Shown piece by piece: positions 42,264 through 54,299 of a stretch of DNA of 64,000 nucleotides (the stretch's first letter is position 1; each line of letters starts with the position of its first letter). The stretch lies in the NCBI GenBank assembly GCA_019671005.1, contig CM033718.1:27222014-27286013 (forward strand), read 5' to 3'. Made by a program: the position numbers and the translations under genes. The stretch comes from Hibiscus mutabilis (lineage: Eukaryota > Streptophyta > Magnoliopsida > Malvales > Malvaceae). The notes beneath the pieces were generated by a model. It was not told the origin of the DNA, did no database searches, and saw only the letters and a list, made by a program, of their open reading frames with translations.

Positions 42264-45200
42264 ATGAAAGACAGAGTGACGGCATTAGAAAGGAACCATA
42301 AGAGTACCCAGGATATGTTAAACAAGCTAGAGACGGATCTGAAGCAACAGATGGAGTTAGTTCATCAAAAGACAATTGGTTCAATTGTAGCCATGTTAGG
42401 CTTTAAGGACCCAGACACAGTAGAAGCTGGCGGGGAAGCAAATGTTGTGCCAAAATTTCAGGGGGTGGCCTTCGTTCATCCAAGTATGCAAAGAGAAGCT
42501 CAATCTTCTAAGGATAAGATTTCACCATATTTTGCTGAAAACTCAGCTCGAAATAATAGGAACATAAACTCTGAAGAGGCCATTGAGGTGCATGATCTCG
42601 ATGAAATTACCGATAAAGTGAAAGTTAAGAAGAAATGGAAAGATTGCTATGAGAAGTTGGAGGGAATGATTAAGTCTTTCAAAGAATGAGGTATATATGG
42701 GGAGTGGATGCCAAGGATTTAAGCTAGTGACTGATTTGGTAGTACCACCAAAGTTCAAGGTTCCTGACTTTGAAAAATATAATGGAACTACGTGCCCTGC
42801 AGCACATCTAACTATGTATTGCAGGAAAATGTCAATGTATCTTGAGAATGAGAAGATGCTTATCCACTGTTTCTAAGACAATCTAGTAGGATTAGCTGCA
42901 TGCTGGTACACGTAGCTAAGTCGAGTTAACATCAGATCATGGAAGGATTTGTCCAGAGTATGCGCAAAAATGGAGGGATATAGCTGCCTAAGTCCAGCCA
43001 CCATTGCTGGAGAATGAGATCACCCAATGTTCATAGAAACATTAAAGGGTTTGTTCTATGATCATATGCTCGATCATGCCACGAAGAGTTTCGCGGATAT
43101 GCTTATAAATGGAGAGTTGATACTTGCGGCCATGAAAAATGGAAGGTTAGATAGTGGGGAAATAAAGAAACCATACAAAAAGAGAGACAATGAAGTCAAT
43201 GCTACTAATGTCTACAACCCTAGATACTCAAAGGGGTAGTCTTCAACAAACCCAATGTTTCGACCACAACTTCAGCAATCACAAATCCTCCAAAGGAAGA
43301 ATGAAGATATCAAGGGAGCTCGAAACCATATTTTCCTCCTATCCCAATGACATATGAAGAATTATTTGCTGAACTGGTCAAATCCCATATGGTGCTGCCT
43401 AGACATGTTCCCCCATTCTCACCACCATACCCACCTTGGTAAGATGAGAAAGCATAATGTAAATACCATGCAGGAGTTAGGGGCATATCATTGAAAATTG
43501 TACTGCATCCAAAAGGGTGGTGGATGACTTAAAAAAATTAGGGATGTTATCATTTGATATGTCAGAAGAAAAGGGAAACCCCTTGCCAAATCATCAGAAG
43601 GCAGTTGTGAATGCAATCACAGAGGAGGAGGATAAGGTGGTTAAGGAATGTGTTGTTGAAGTTAGAGCTCCCATGAGGTGGATATGGGCTCAAATGGTGG
43701 CAGTAGGGATGCTGGAAGAAGGAGCCCGAAAGCTGAAAATTGAAGACGAATTGTACTGTGAGTACCATATGAAGGAAGAACATGAGATTAATTGTTGGTT
43801 AGAATTTAGGCAACTAGTTCAAGACAAGATGTATGAAAAAGAACTTGAGTTTTTTGAAAAAGAAAACAAGGAATGCATGCTGGACATATGTGCATAAGAG
43901 GAATCACCCTTTAAAAGAGACTATTTTGTAATGAAGCCTTTAGTTATTAAGGCTAAAACAAGAGTTAGTAAGCCAGCAAGGGGTGTAACCCCGCGGCTTA
44001 TAATTAAAGCGCCAATCTCGTTTCCATACAAGGATAGCAAGTAGGTTCCTTAGAATTACACTTGTGCGATGGCAACTCTAGGAGAAACATTTGTTCAAGA
44101 GAAAGAAGAGCCATTCAATGAGGTGAGCCGTTTCACAAGGAGTGGAAGGCTCTATTCCTAGCCAATGGTAGATGATAGAGATACAGCGCAAAGGAAAGCT
44201 TCTGCTGAAAAACCTGAGAAAGAAGATAACAGAGATTTCTTCAAAGAGAAACCGACAGCATATTACGATCCTATAAAGAAATTAGAGGCCTAAGAATTCT
44301 TGAAGATTTTAAAACACAGTGAATACAGCATCGTGGAGCAACTCCACAAGCTTCCGGCTTGAATTTCTATGCTTTCTCTGCTATTAAGTTCTGAGGGTCA
44401 GCGTGAGGCCTTGTTAAAGATTTTGAATCGGACATTCGTACCAAAGGAGATCGCAACTGATAAGAGGATATGTTAGTCGGTAACATTGTTTTCAACAACT
44501 TTATTTCATTCAATGATGAGGAAATACCCGATGAAGGAAGAGGATTGTGCAAAGCTTTACATATCACCACCAGATGTAAGGGATATATGTTACCTGGAGT
44601 TTTAATTGATAATGGGTCGGCGCTGAATGTTTTACCATTAGCCACATTGAAGAAGCTGCCAATGGACAGTTCTCATATGAGAACTTATCAAAATACGGTT
44701 AGAGCATTTGATGGAACTCAGAAGGATGTGTTAGGGAAAATTGAGGTGCCTTTGCAAATTGGACCAATGACCTTCGACGTTGAATTTGTGATCATGGATA
44801 TAATACCTAGTTACAGTTGCTTGCTAGGGCGCCTGTGGATCCACACAGTAGGAGCGGTCCCATCTACTTTACACCATAAGCTAAAGTTCGTGATAGATGG
44901 ATAATTAATAGCTGTCGGTGTAGAGGAGGAAATCATTGCATTAGTAACGATTGATGCACCCTTCATCGAGATCGATGAGAGTGCGCTCGAATGTCATTTT
45001 AGGACATTGGAGCTAGTCAATGCAACCTTTGTCACTGAAGGGAGCAAGGTGCCAGAACCAGAATTATCAAGCTGTACGAAGATACAAGTAAAACAAACAC
45101 TTGGGAAAGGAGCTGAAATTGGGAAAAGATTTGGAAAGAGACATCAAAGGAGGATGTATCATGTAGTAATCCCAGCGAAAAATGATCGGTTAGGCTTGGG

Positions 45201-45540
45201 CTTTAAGCCCAATAAATGGAAAAGAAGGGTTGAAATCAGAAAGCATCAAGAGAGAAAAAGAGCTAGATTGAAGGGAGAGGAAATTGAGTGGGAGCCGATG
45301 ACTTTCCCTCACCTGAGCCATAGCTTTATATCTGGAGGCATGCTGGATCCAAGTGCCCCAATTAGCAAGGAAGAAAAAGGAAAAAGGGCTTTATGTGAGG
45401 CATTTGAAAAGCTGAGTATTAACGTTGTGACTAAAAAAGAAGAAGAGAGCCAGTACCTATCAATGATTTGCCCTTGCTCTGAGCTTGACAATTGGACTGC
45501 TGAAGAAATTCCTATAGTCTTTAAGACATGTTCAGAGTAA
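42264..45540 (+). pseudogene. TatA gag-protease
   Basis: Starts MKDRVTALERNHKSTQDML (coiled coil). Gag core: VPPKFKVPDFEKYNGTTCP (about 42745-42800), YCRKMSMYLEN, then a deletion of roughly 120 bases against TatB at about 42960 (LSR joined to YAQKWRD-like text). The Cys/His motif CEYHMKEEHEIN (about 43757-43792) is degenerate. Protease VLIDNGSALNVLPLATLKKL (about 44598-44657) is intact over 144 codons (44470-44904). It is followed by SYSCLLGRLWIH and the G-patch-like LGKGAEIGKRFGKR (about 45100-45142). Many stops occur between 42687 and 44470. The last stop, 45538-45540, overlaps a splice donor as in TatB. Confidence 0.88.
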
Positions 45541-45781
45541 TTCTCAAAACCAACCCCTTTGCTCCAGGCCTAGAGACAATAGAGGATCTTATGTAAAGGG
45601 CCTATGTCAAACTTTTAATTTGAATTAAAAAAAGATGCATTTCCTTAAATCTTGTATGGCAAACTTTCTTTTCATAAATAAACCAAAACCAAATGAAAAC
45701 CATAAAGTTAAAAGCATAAAAAATATTCCATTCATTTTGTTTTTTTTCTTTTTATATATCTTTTGCCTATTCCTTTTTGAG
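45537..45781 (+). other. Predicted intron between TatA gag-pro and pol (245 bp)
   Basis: Donor GTAATT overlaps the gag-pro stop, in the same position as TatB. The best acceptor is TTTTTGAG at 45781, which keeps the downstream pol frame in register. The more canonical TTTTCAG at 45789 would not. Only AG and the flanking exon bases are conserved with TatB; intron interiors differ. Confidence 0.65.
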
Positions 45782-46960
45782 GTTTTCAGATATCAGTGGC
45801 GAAAATGAATCCGAGACTGACTTCAAGGTTGACTTTGAATTGCCTCTATGCTTGGAAGAATTTGGAAATATTGATGATGAGGAAGAATATGATGTACCCA
45901 GTGACATGCTCAAAATGGTAGAAGGAGAGGAAAAGTAGATTCTACCACATAAAGAGGAATTATAAACATTGAACCTCAGTACCGAAGAAGAAAAGCGAGA
46001 AGTGAAGATTGGTACTACCATCACAACCAAAACTAGACAAAGTCTGATTGAGCTTTTGAAAAAGTTTAAAGATATTTTTGCTTGGTCGTATCAAGATATG
46101 CCCGGCCTTGACACCAACATCGTCATGCATAGGCTCCCTATAAAGGAAGGATGTGAACCTGTAAAGCAAAAGTTGAGAAGAATGAAGGTTGAAACACTTC
46201 TCAAGATCAGAGATGAGGTAAAGAAGCAATACGATGCATGATTCCTTGAGGTAGCCAAGTATCCGGAATGGGTGGCGAATATTGTCCCAATACCGAAGAA
46301 GGATGGAAAAGTACAAATGTGTGTTGACTATAAGTACCTCAATAAGTTAAGCCCTAAGGACAATTTCCCGCTCCCATATATTGACACTTTAGTAGATAAT
46401 ACAGCTGGTCATTCATTCTTCTTTTTCATGGACGGTTTCTCTGGGTATAACCAGATCAAGATGTGCCTAGAAGACATGGAAAAGACGACTTTTGTGATGC
46501 TATGGGGAACCTTTTGCTATAAAGTAATGCCCTTTTGACTTAAGAATGCAAGGGCAACCTATTAAAGGGCCATGGTCACCCTTTTCCATGATATGATGCA
46601 TAGAGAAATAGAGGTATACGTCGATGATATGATCGCCAAATCTCAATCTAAGGAAGAACATTTGGTTAATTTAGAAAAGCTCTTCCTAAGACTGAGAAAG
46701 TTCCAATTGAAGCTCAACCCGACTAAATGCACATTTGAGGTAACATCTGGGAAGTTGTTGGGTTTTGTTGTGAGCAAAAGAGGAATTGAGATCGATCCTG
46801 ATAAGATAAAACCTATACAGGAACTTCCCACACCTCAAACACAGAAAGGAGTTCGAGGTTTTTTGGGACGATTAAATTACACCGCACGTTTCATTTCTTA
46901 GTTAACTAATAAGTGTGACCCAATGTTTAGGTTATTCAAGAAGAATAACCTGGGGACATG
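45782..46960 (+). pseudogene. TatA reverse transcriptase
   Basis: Reads FKDIFAWSYQDMPGLDTN (about 46066-46120), FLEVAKYPEWVANIVPIPK, MCVDYKYLNKLSPKDNF, FMDGFSGYNQIKM and VMPF (stop) LKNARATY (stop). The catalytic EVYVDDMIAKSQSKEEH follows (about 46611-46660), then KLLGFVVSKRGIEIDPDK and GFLGRLNYTARFIS. It stays in one frame throughout, with stops at 45936, 45961, 46239, 46536, 46563 and 46899. Motif content matches TatB RT. Confidence 0.9.
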
Positions 46961-47430
46961 GAATGAAGAATGTAAGTGGCTTTGGAAAAGATTAAAGAAC
47001 AATTGAGTAATCCTCCAGTATTAGTACCACCTGTTTCAGTGAGACCATTGAATTTGTACTTAACAGTCTATGAAAACTCCATGGGTTGTGTGTTAGGGCA
47101 ACATGACGATACTGGAAGAAAATAAAAGGCGATATACTACTTGAGCAAGAAATTCACTAATTGTGAAACCAAATATTCATCGATTGAAAACTATGTTGTG
47201 TTTTGGTTTGGGCAGCTAAAAGGCTAAGATAATACATGATTTATCATGTTACGTGGCTAATCTCGAAGTTGGACCCACTGAAGTTTATGATGGAGGCCCC
47301 GGCTCTATCAGGAAGGTTAGCGCATTGGCAAATGTTATTATCAGAATTTGATATCCAGTATGTGAGCCAAAAAGCGATAAAAGGGAGTGCCATAGCAGAC
47401 TTTTTGGCAAGTCGCGCTTGTGATGACTAA
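46961..47430 (+). pseudogene. TatA RNase H (Ty3 type)
   Basis: Reads LNLYLTVYENSMGCVLGQHDD, AIYYLSKKF, then a frame change near 47200 into VTWLISKLDPLKFMMEAPAL and YVSQKAIKGSAIADFLASRA. Like TatB it has YLTVYENS where an Asp is expected, so the loss of the first catalytic residue is a family trait, not decay of this copy. Confidence 0.82.
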
Positions 47431-47890
47431 AAAGCGTTAAAATTTAATTTTCCTGATGAAGACTTGATGTGTATCTCAGAAGATGATGAGGCTCCCACGG
47501 AATCTTGGGTTATGAACTTTGATGGTGCAGCAAATGCATTATGAAGAGGTATAGGGGCAGCTTTGGTTTCACCGGAAGGAGATTATTACCCTTTTACCTG
47601 TCGTTTGAAATTCTTCTGCACTAATAATATGGCAGAGTACGAGGCTTGTATAATGGGTCTAAGAGAAGCTATAAGGAGGAAAATTTGTATAATGGGTCTA
47701 AGAGAAGCTATAACGAGGCCTGTATAATGGGTCTAAGAGAAGCTATAAGGTGCGAAGTTGTTGGAATACCACAAGTTGATCCTTGAGTTGACCAAAGAAT
47801 TTGATGAGATCACTTTCAAATATCTCCCCAGAGAAGATAACCAAATGGTTGGTGCTTTAGCCACCTTAGCCGCCATGTTTAGGGTAGGTG
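47431..47890 (+). pseudogene. TatA second RNase H (aRH), disrupted by a short triplication
   Basis: SWVMNFDGAANAL (about 47504-47542), CTNNMAEYEACIMGLREAI (about 47619-47670), then the CIMGLREAI-coding block TGTATAATGGGTCTAAGAGA is repeated at 47647, 47686 and 47721 (periods 39 and 35 bp). After the third copy the text jumps to LEYHKLILELTKEF, so the middle of the domain with its DSxLVIYQ motif is missing. YLPREDNQMVGALATLA ends it, with Gly in place of the last catalytic Asp. Confidence 0.85.
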
Positions 47891-49210
47891 AGGGTTCTAA
47901 GATGATTCTCATGAGGTTACACATGCTAGACTCTCCAGCTCATTGTTATGATGTGGAAGAAGAGATGGATGGATTGCCATGGTACCTTGACATCTTGCAA
48001 TATGTAAAATCCCAGCAATACCTGCCGCAAGCTACAAAGAATGAAAAGATAATGATCGGGAAAATGGCATCCAGGTACGTCTTTGATGGAGAGATCTTAT
48101 ACAAAAGAAGTTGTGATCAAGTGCTTCTAAGATGCGTGGGAGCAAAAGAGGCTCAATCAATTGTGGAAGAAGTTCATGAAGGAGTCTGCGAAACCCATCC
48201 TAGTAGTTTCACTATGGCTAGAAAGATTATGCGTCTTGGATATTATTGGTCAACCATGGAAGGTGATTGCATCAATTATTCTCACAAATGCCACAAGTGC
48301 CAAATCTATGCTGACAAGGTCCATATGCCACCTCAACCTCTTCATGTTATGATAGCCCCTTGGCCTTTCCCATGTGGGGCATTGATGTCATCGGTCAGAT
48401 TCACCATAAGGCATCAAACGGGCATCTCCATTGATTATTTCACGAAGTGGGTAGAAGCAGCCTCGTATGCAAACGTCACCAGATCCACGGTTTGCAAGTT
48501 TTTGAAAAAAAGAAATCATTTGTCGATACAGCTTGCCTGAAAGTATCATCACTAACAATGCCTCTAATTTGAATAATTTGATGATAAGTGGAGTTTGTGA
48601 GCAGTTCAATGTCAAGCATCGTAATTCTGTAGTATATCGCCCGAAGATGAATGGGGCAGTGGAAGCTGCGAATAATAATATTAAGAAGATTATTGCAAAA
48701 ATGACTGATACCTATAAAGATTGGCACGAGAAGCTGTAGTTTGCCTTATAAGCTTATCGAACTGCAATAAGAACTTCCACTGAGGCAACACATTTCTCTT
48801 TGGTATATGGAGTAGACGTGCTACCCATCGAGGTTGAAATACCATCGCTCTGTGTCTTAATGGAAGCAAAATTAGAAGAAGCTGAATGGGTGTAGGCAAG
48901 ATATGACCAGCTTAATCTGATTGATGAAAAGAGGTTAAAGGCGTTCTGTCATGGGCAAATGTACCTGAAAAGGATGATAAGGGCTCATAAGAAGAAAGTT
49001 CGCCCAAGAGAATTCAAAGAGGGGGATTTGGTGTTGAGGAAGAAGCTGCCAATCCAAAGCGATTCTCGAGGAAAATGGGCGCCAAATTGGGAGGGACCTT
49101 ACATTGTAACAAAGGTTTTCTCAAGGGAAGCGTTAATTTTAGCCGAAATGGATGGAGAAGAACTCCATAACCCAATAAATTTAGATTCGGTTAAAAAGTA
49201 TTATGTTTAA
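47891..49210 (+). pseudogene. TatA integrase
   Basis: The zinc-binding part is VHEGVCETHPS, then CHKCQIYADKVHMPPQ (about 48289-48336). The block with catalytic Asp 1 is frameshifted near 48368 (the bases still spell WGIDVIG in another frame). SIITNNASNLNN (about 48540-48575) has Asn where the second catalytic Asp stands in TatB (ITDNASN). Glu is kept in AVEAANNNIKK. The C-terminal end, KVRPREFKEGDLVLRKK to LDSVKKYYV, is open at 48959-49210. Stops at 48737, 48748 and 48894 interrupt it. Confidence 0.87.
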
Positions 49211-49357
49211 AGAATAAAAGAAAAAGAAAAGGAAAAAAGAAAAAGATAAGAGAAAGGAAAAGGAAAAAATAAAAAGAAAGAAAAAGGAAAAAAGGAAAAA
49301 AGAAAAGAAAAATTAAAAAAAGGAAAAAGAAGAAAGAAAAAGAAAAAAGAAAATGGG

Positions 49358-49437
49358 GGTTCAAAATGAAAACCCGCAAAGGGCGTTTTGAAACCAAGGG
49401 TGGATCTGAGTTGAAAACCCGTAAAGGGCGGCTTAGA
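49358..49437 (+). repeat. GAAAACCCG..AAAGGGCG stem-loop family, TatA copies
   Basis: Copy 1: GGTTCAAAA (49358-49366) pairs with TTTTGAAACC (49386-49395) with one bulged A. Copy 2: TCTGAG (49405-49410) pairs with CTTAGA (49432-49437) with one G.T pair. The core of copy 2 (49411-49431) is identical to the TatB copy at 36151-36171. Confidence 0.8.
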
Positions 49438-50877
49438 CAATTTGCAAATAAGACCTTCCGCGGGGATTCCATACCTGGAAGTTTCATCTCTTTTCGCATA
49501 ATCGTTATTTCCAGGGTCTGCTTAGCATAGTGGACATTCAAGGCATCTTATGAAGTCATGACATGAAGAGTTTTGGTTTCTGATATCTGAATGCCTATTC
49601 ATTTCCTTGTAATTTCTTTTTGTGTTTGCCACAATACTATAAAATTTTGTTGCGTTGACCTTTTCTTTCTCTTCTTTGACATCTTTCCATAAAGCATCTT
49701 GCATTGAAATAAGAATTAAAATTTGACATCACTAGAAATATATAAAAGATTTTTGAGCATTACTTTGAAATTTGTCTAGAAGGGTATTAAAACTATGAGG
49801 CATTCCATGGTCAAATTTGGAGCTTAGGACATAAAGATCAACAAACTTATGAGGAGATTCAAGATGAAAATAGGTTTTGCTGCAAATCTCTACGGAGGAC
49901 CCTCAACAGATGTTTTAACATTACCTAAAGGCAGCATGCTGCAAAACATAGATGCTTACACAAGATAATTTGTTCTCTACAACAATGAGAACAATTTTAT
50001 AGACATTTGAGGAAACAATTAAGGATATGAGACATTGGAAGAACGACGGGATCCTAGAAAGCCAGTCACTGAACATTGATGTATTAACTACAATGATAAC
50101 TTGACAAGGGCTAAAAGAGTGTTGAAGAATATGAGGATAAAGTCATTCCTTCCAACCAGGAATGTAAGATAACTGGATGGAGTGAGCAAATGTGCAAATA
50201 TCATATGAAGCAAAGAAGTACTAAAAATGAGAATGATGAATCATATAGTTGCAATTTTCAGATGATTTCTCATGCATTAATAATGGTAAACCAATGCATT
50301 CCCCTATATCCCCACGGAGTTTCACTCTTAGGTATCCTAGAAACAAGGAGCTTCCCTGTTTAAAAAATCAAGGTAGAAGCTACAAGAAGGGATGGATGTA
50401 ATGTTGAATCCATGATATGGCGTGGCAAATGAAGGGGTTAAGAGTAGACAATGGTGAAGATTACTTTCCAAAGAAGGGTTGATGGAATTTTAACAACAAG
50501 AAATTGGTGAAGCCAACCAGTATTGAAGGATGAGTTATTGCAAGCTTTCTTAGTGCAAAGCCTTTCAGTGTAGAAAAATGAAAGGAAGTCATACTGTCTT
50601 TTCTGATGGGATGGGCCAAAACAGACACACCTTCTGTTTCCAGAGTTGAGAAAATGTTTGAGATGATATAATCCAAGTTTCCCAGAGCTCCATACATTCT
50701 TCTATGTCCATTGCTTGAGAAAATTGTTAAGAAAAAGTAAAAGAAATAAGACATGCATTCATGATTAGGCATCCCTAGGGGCATATGCATCTTAAATCAT
50801 TTTGCATTTGTTTTTGACAGGTTTTGAACCCACTTATTCATCCAAGCATGTAGAGGATGAAGCCATCTTTTAGAACC

Positions 50878-51470
50878 GGCCTATCCGTTCAGGCATTTAG
50901 AGAATAGAACCTGCTCATCTATTCGGGCATATAGAGAATAGAACCTGCCTATCCGTTCAGGCATTTGGAGAATGGAACCTGCTTATCTATTCGAGCATAA
51001 GGAGAATAGAACCTGCCTATCTGTTCGGGCATTTGGAGAATGGAACCCGCTCATCTATTTGGGCATACGGAGAATAGAACCTACTTATCTATTCGAGCAT
51101 AAGGAGAATAGAACTTGCCTATCCGTTTGGATATTTGGAGAATGGAACTTGCTCATCTATTTGGGCATACGGAGAATAGAACCTGCCTATCCGTTCGGGC
51201 ATTTGGAGAATAGAATCTGCTTATCTATTCGAGCACAAGGAGAATAGAACCTACCTATCCGTTTGGGCATTTGGAGAATGGAATCTGGTTATCTATTCGA
51301 GCACAAGGAGAATAGAACATGCCTATCCGTTCGGGCATTTGGAGAATGGAATCTGCTTATTTATTCGTGCATAAGGAGAATAGAACCTGCCCATTTGTCC
51401 AGGCATTTGGAGAATGGAACTCACTTATCTATTCGAGCGCAAGGAGAATAGAACCTGCTTGTCTTTTTAG
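50878..51470 (+). repeat. TatA 34-bp tandem hairpin array
   Basis: About 18 copies of a 34-bp unit. Two variants tend to alternate: GCCTATCCGTTCGGGC and GCTTATCTATTCGAGC or GCTCATCTATTCGGGC. Each variant is its own inverted repeat, and changes in one arm are matched in the other in most copies. The 102-base triple period has no stops, which explains the spurious open frames at 50972-51451. Confidence 0.9.
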
Positions 51471-51559
51471 ACATTGACGGTTTGGTAATTGGTGAAAATC
51501 AGTGCCTTCTATTCTTTGCTCTATTCTTGTTTCACTGGAATGACCAAAGAAGGGGAAGC

Positions 51560-53924
51560 TATTGTCACTAGATTTTCACCTTCGTTTTATATCATTGTTT
51601 GTCTAATTGTTATATTAATTTAGTATTATTGTACTAGTGTTATACTATTAATATAGTAATTAGGTGTCATATAGTATTGATAACATAGTTAGTATATTAT
51701 GGTTAGTATAATTGTTAGTGTTAATGGTTAGTTATTAAAATCCAAAAAATATAAAATACACAGCCCAATTGTAATTAAAAGTGAATAAAAGGTCCATTAG
51801 ATTTAATTTAGAATATAGTCCATTAAAAATATATAGAAGGTCCATTACACAAAGGCCCGCCCGGCCTGATTATTATTTCCTAAAGGCCATGACTCTTATA
51901 TGCGCAAGCAATGAAGAACCGTTAGATCAATGGAGAACAGATCCAACAGCAAGGGATCGCACACAACCAACACACGGATTACCAAGAGCCACACTTCCCG
52001 TTCGTTAGATCAGGAAACAATCCAACGGCCCAGATTGATCAACAACAAAGCTCGCGGATCACCACTCGCGCATGGCGGCCACGCTCCTAACTTTCCAACT
52101 CCCATTGAATGGTTCATCTTCTCCGACATCACCCTCATCTCGATTGCTCCTTGTCGGCATTGTATGAAGTCATCATAAGTATGCAAACAGAGAAACAAGA
52201 TGGTTAAATCCCCAAATTGGAGCATAATAATTCAAGATAAAATCAAAAGGGAATTAAACCCCTAACTCAAAGCCTTGGCTAGAAAATAAGATGCAAAATA
52301 GAAAGGGTTAATCCCTAAATTAAAGTCAAAGCAAGAATCAAGTAAATCGAATTCAAGATAGAGGCAAATCACGAGTCAATAGCCAAATCGGCTTAAAATT
52401 ATAATCGAGACAGAAGCCTTTTAGATGATTTTTAGGGATTTAAGCATAAAATGCAAGCATTCATGTACCTATATAAACCCTATTATAATTCTTTGTAAAA
52501 CAACAATTTCATACTATTCGAAAACAATCACACACACAACAATTACAAAAAACACACACTAGATACATAGCATTCAAAAGTTGTAAAGCCAGCAAGCAAG
52601 GATTGTAATCAAAGTTTCAAAGCAATAAGAGAAGCAAGTTTCTGGTAACATCTTCTATCTTTTTTCCTTTCTATTTCGCTTTAAATAAAGAAAAAGGGGA
52701 TTGTTTTTACCTTTATTATGTTTGAAATGTTGTTATGATTTGGCTTCGACGTAGCTCCGGTGGAAAAATGCAATTTTAAGGTCGTCGAAATATGGAAAAA
52801 TTAGGGTTTTCTGGGAATTTCGCCACCGGCAATGGTGGCCGACACGATGGACCACCACCGTGTTCTTCATGAAATGAAGAACACGAATGAACTCGACAGA
52901 GAATTTAGAAAGGACTGGTTTTGATCCATTTTCATAAAAGGGGGAGAAATGATTTTTGTTTATAACATTTATTATATATGCTAACCCGTTTGACCCGACC
53001 AGAACCCGATTATAACTCGCGCCCTTCTTTTCCGGTTCTTATACTACAGCACCTATGTTTTAAATTTATTCAATTTTGTCCTTTTTCATCACAATTTGGC
53101 ACCAAATTTTAAATTGTTTTCAAATTAACCCTTACATTTGGTTTTCTTTTAATTTAGTCCATAATACAGATTCTTTTAAATAAATAAAATGAATTGCCCT
53201 TTTCTTTATTTCAGTAATTATTTTGATAGTTAATTTAATTTAAGTTTTTTTCCTTTTGTTGTTATATGTATATATATGTATGTGTGTTAAACTCTAGGAT
53301 TAGAGACTTAAAACCTAGAATAGAGACGTGTATGTTGTAAAATATTCTTCACATTTTCAATAAAACACACTTAATTGTATTTAAACTAAATAGTTAAAAT
53401 AAATGTAAATGTTTCTTTAGGGTTTAAACATTAAATTTTAAAAAACGATAACATACCTAATCTCCTCTCTGGATTGTTTTTAAAAAAAGTGAAAACTTAA
53501 TTAATGTGGTGTCTTATCAAACGGGAATGATGGGTTAGCGCCAGGACTATTGGCGGTGATTAAAAGTTCATTTCTCGGGCGATAAGGATGTTAAAATAGA
53601 TTTACATTCACTTTGCGGACAAATAAATCAAAATTTTGTGAATTTGCAAATTCCAGTCTTTGAAGCACTTTTGAAACCAATTGGGTACTAGTTTTTGGGC
53701 ATTGTGGGGGTGCTAACCCTTCCTCACACGTAACCGACCCCCGAACCTATTTTCTTTATTTTCGATGGACCAAAATGTTATTCTGATAAATAAAACATTT
53801 TTATCAAAATACCTTTGTTTTAAAAAGTGATCCAATCACATTTTTTTTAAAAAAGATTAGTGGCGACTCCGTGATTTTATAAAGTTTTTCCAAAATGTTA
53901 AAACTCCTAAAATGGGTTGCGACA
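51560..53924 (+). repeat. TatA 3' LTR
   Basis: 2,365 bp; starts TATTGTCACTAG (the first G of TG mutated) and ends TTGCGACA. U5 holds the single copy of the unit duplicated in the 5' LTR, a three-tier inverted repeat (53513-53586) and an intact PBS-like TGGCGACTCC (53861-53870). Confidence 0.92.
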
Positions 53925-54240
53925 GTTGGACCTTTTGAGGTTATTAAAAGAATTGGCCATATGGCTTATCGGTTATTGTTGCCCTCAGAATTGAGCAAAA
54001 TCCATGATGTGTTCCATGTATCAAAGCTCCCGAAGTATCGATTTGACCCTTCACACGTCATCAACCCCAAGTCAGTTGAAATTCAGCCCAATCTATCCTA
54101 TGAAGAAGAACTAGTTCAAATCCTTGCAAAAGAAGTCAATAGGCTTCGCAACAAATTTGTATCGTTAGTCAAAGTTCTCTAGAGGAGCCACTCCATTGAA
54201 GAAGCTACCTGGGAACCTGAGGAGACAATGAAAAAGTAAT
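53925..54240 (+). pseudogene. TekC integrase tail with chromodomain-like end
   Basis: The TekC integrase resumes with GPFEVIKRIGHMAYRLLLP and HDVFHVSKLPKY (about 54003-54038), the GPF/Y module. It then reaches VQILAKEVNRLRNKFVSLVK, a stop at 54180 and SIEEATWEPEETMKK (about 54192-54236). The aromatic/acidic W-E-P-E tail is that of the chromodomain-bearing C-terminus of Tekay-type chromoviruses, thought to guide insertion to heterochromatin. Only the end of the chromodomain fold is recognisable. Confidence 0.85.
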
Positions 54241-54287
54241 ACTCTCATCTCTTAGGTTCAAGTGAAAATTCGAGGATGAATTTTTCT

Positions 54288-54299
54288 TAAGGGGAGAGT
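54288..54299 (+). promoter_or_regulatory. TekC polypurine tract
   Basis: TTAAGGGGAGAGT lies directly before the 3' LTR start at 54300. Confidence 0.85.

Larger units (their letters stand above)
49211..51559 (+). other. TatA 3' untranslated region
   Basis: Begins with a pure A/G tract of about 150 bp (49205-49354), then two GAAAACCCG..AAAGGGCG stem-loops, about 1.4 kb of sequence without recognisable genes (49440-50870), the 34-bp array, the conserved pre-PPT block (51494-51545) and the polypurine tract AAAGAAGGGGAAG (51546-51558). Open frames on either strand here come from the purine tract or the repeats. Confidence 0.85.
19168..53924 (+). mobile_element. TatA: Tat/Ogre-lineage Ty3/gypsy element, split by TatB
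   Basis: The LTRs are 19168-21614 and 51560-53924, with a tRNA-Arg PBS, a 5' leader and an ORF1 interrupted at 22898/40910 by TatB. Gag-protease, intron, RT, RNase H, a second RNase H, integrase and a 2.3-kb 3' UTR with a 34-bp array follow. Its own length is about 16.7 kb. The tRNA-Arg PBS, ORF1 before gag, intron before pol and aRH are hallmarks of Ogre/Tat elements. Coding regions are heavily broken, far more than in TatB, which fits the nesting order. Confidence 0.9.

Noticed and set aside
49191..49541. Phe-rich reverse-strand ORFs of 77-116 codons
   Set aside because: They are the complement of the A/G tract after TatA integrase and so encode poly-Phe/Leu/Ser by composition.
50972..51451. 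Two open frames with repeated NRTCLSVRAFGEW-like peptides
   Set aside because: They arise from the 34-bp hairpin repeat, whose triple period (102 bases) has no stop. They lie in the TatA 3' UTR and have no start context or relative.
50878..51470. Regular ~34-bp repeats resembling a CRISPR array
   Set aside because: The repeats are directly adjacent without unique spacers, lie in a plant retrotransposon 3' UTR, and no cas genes are present.
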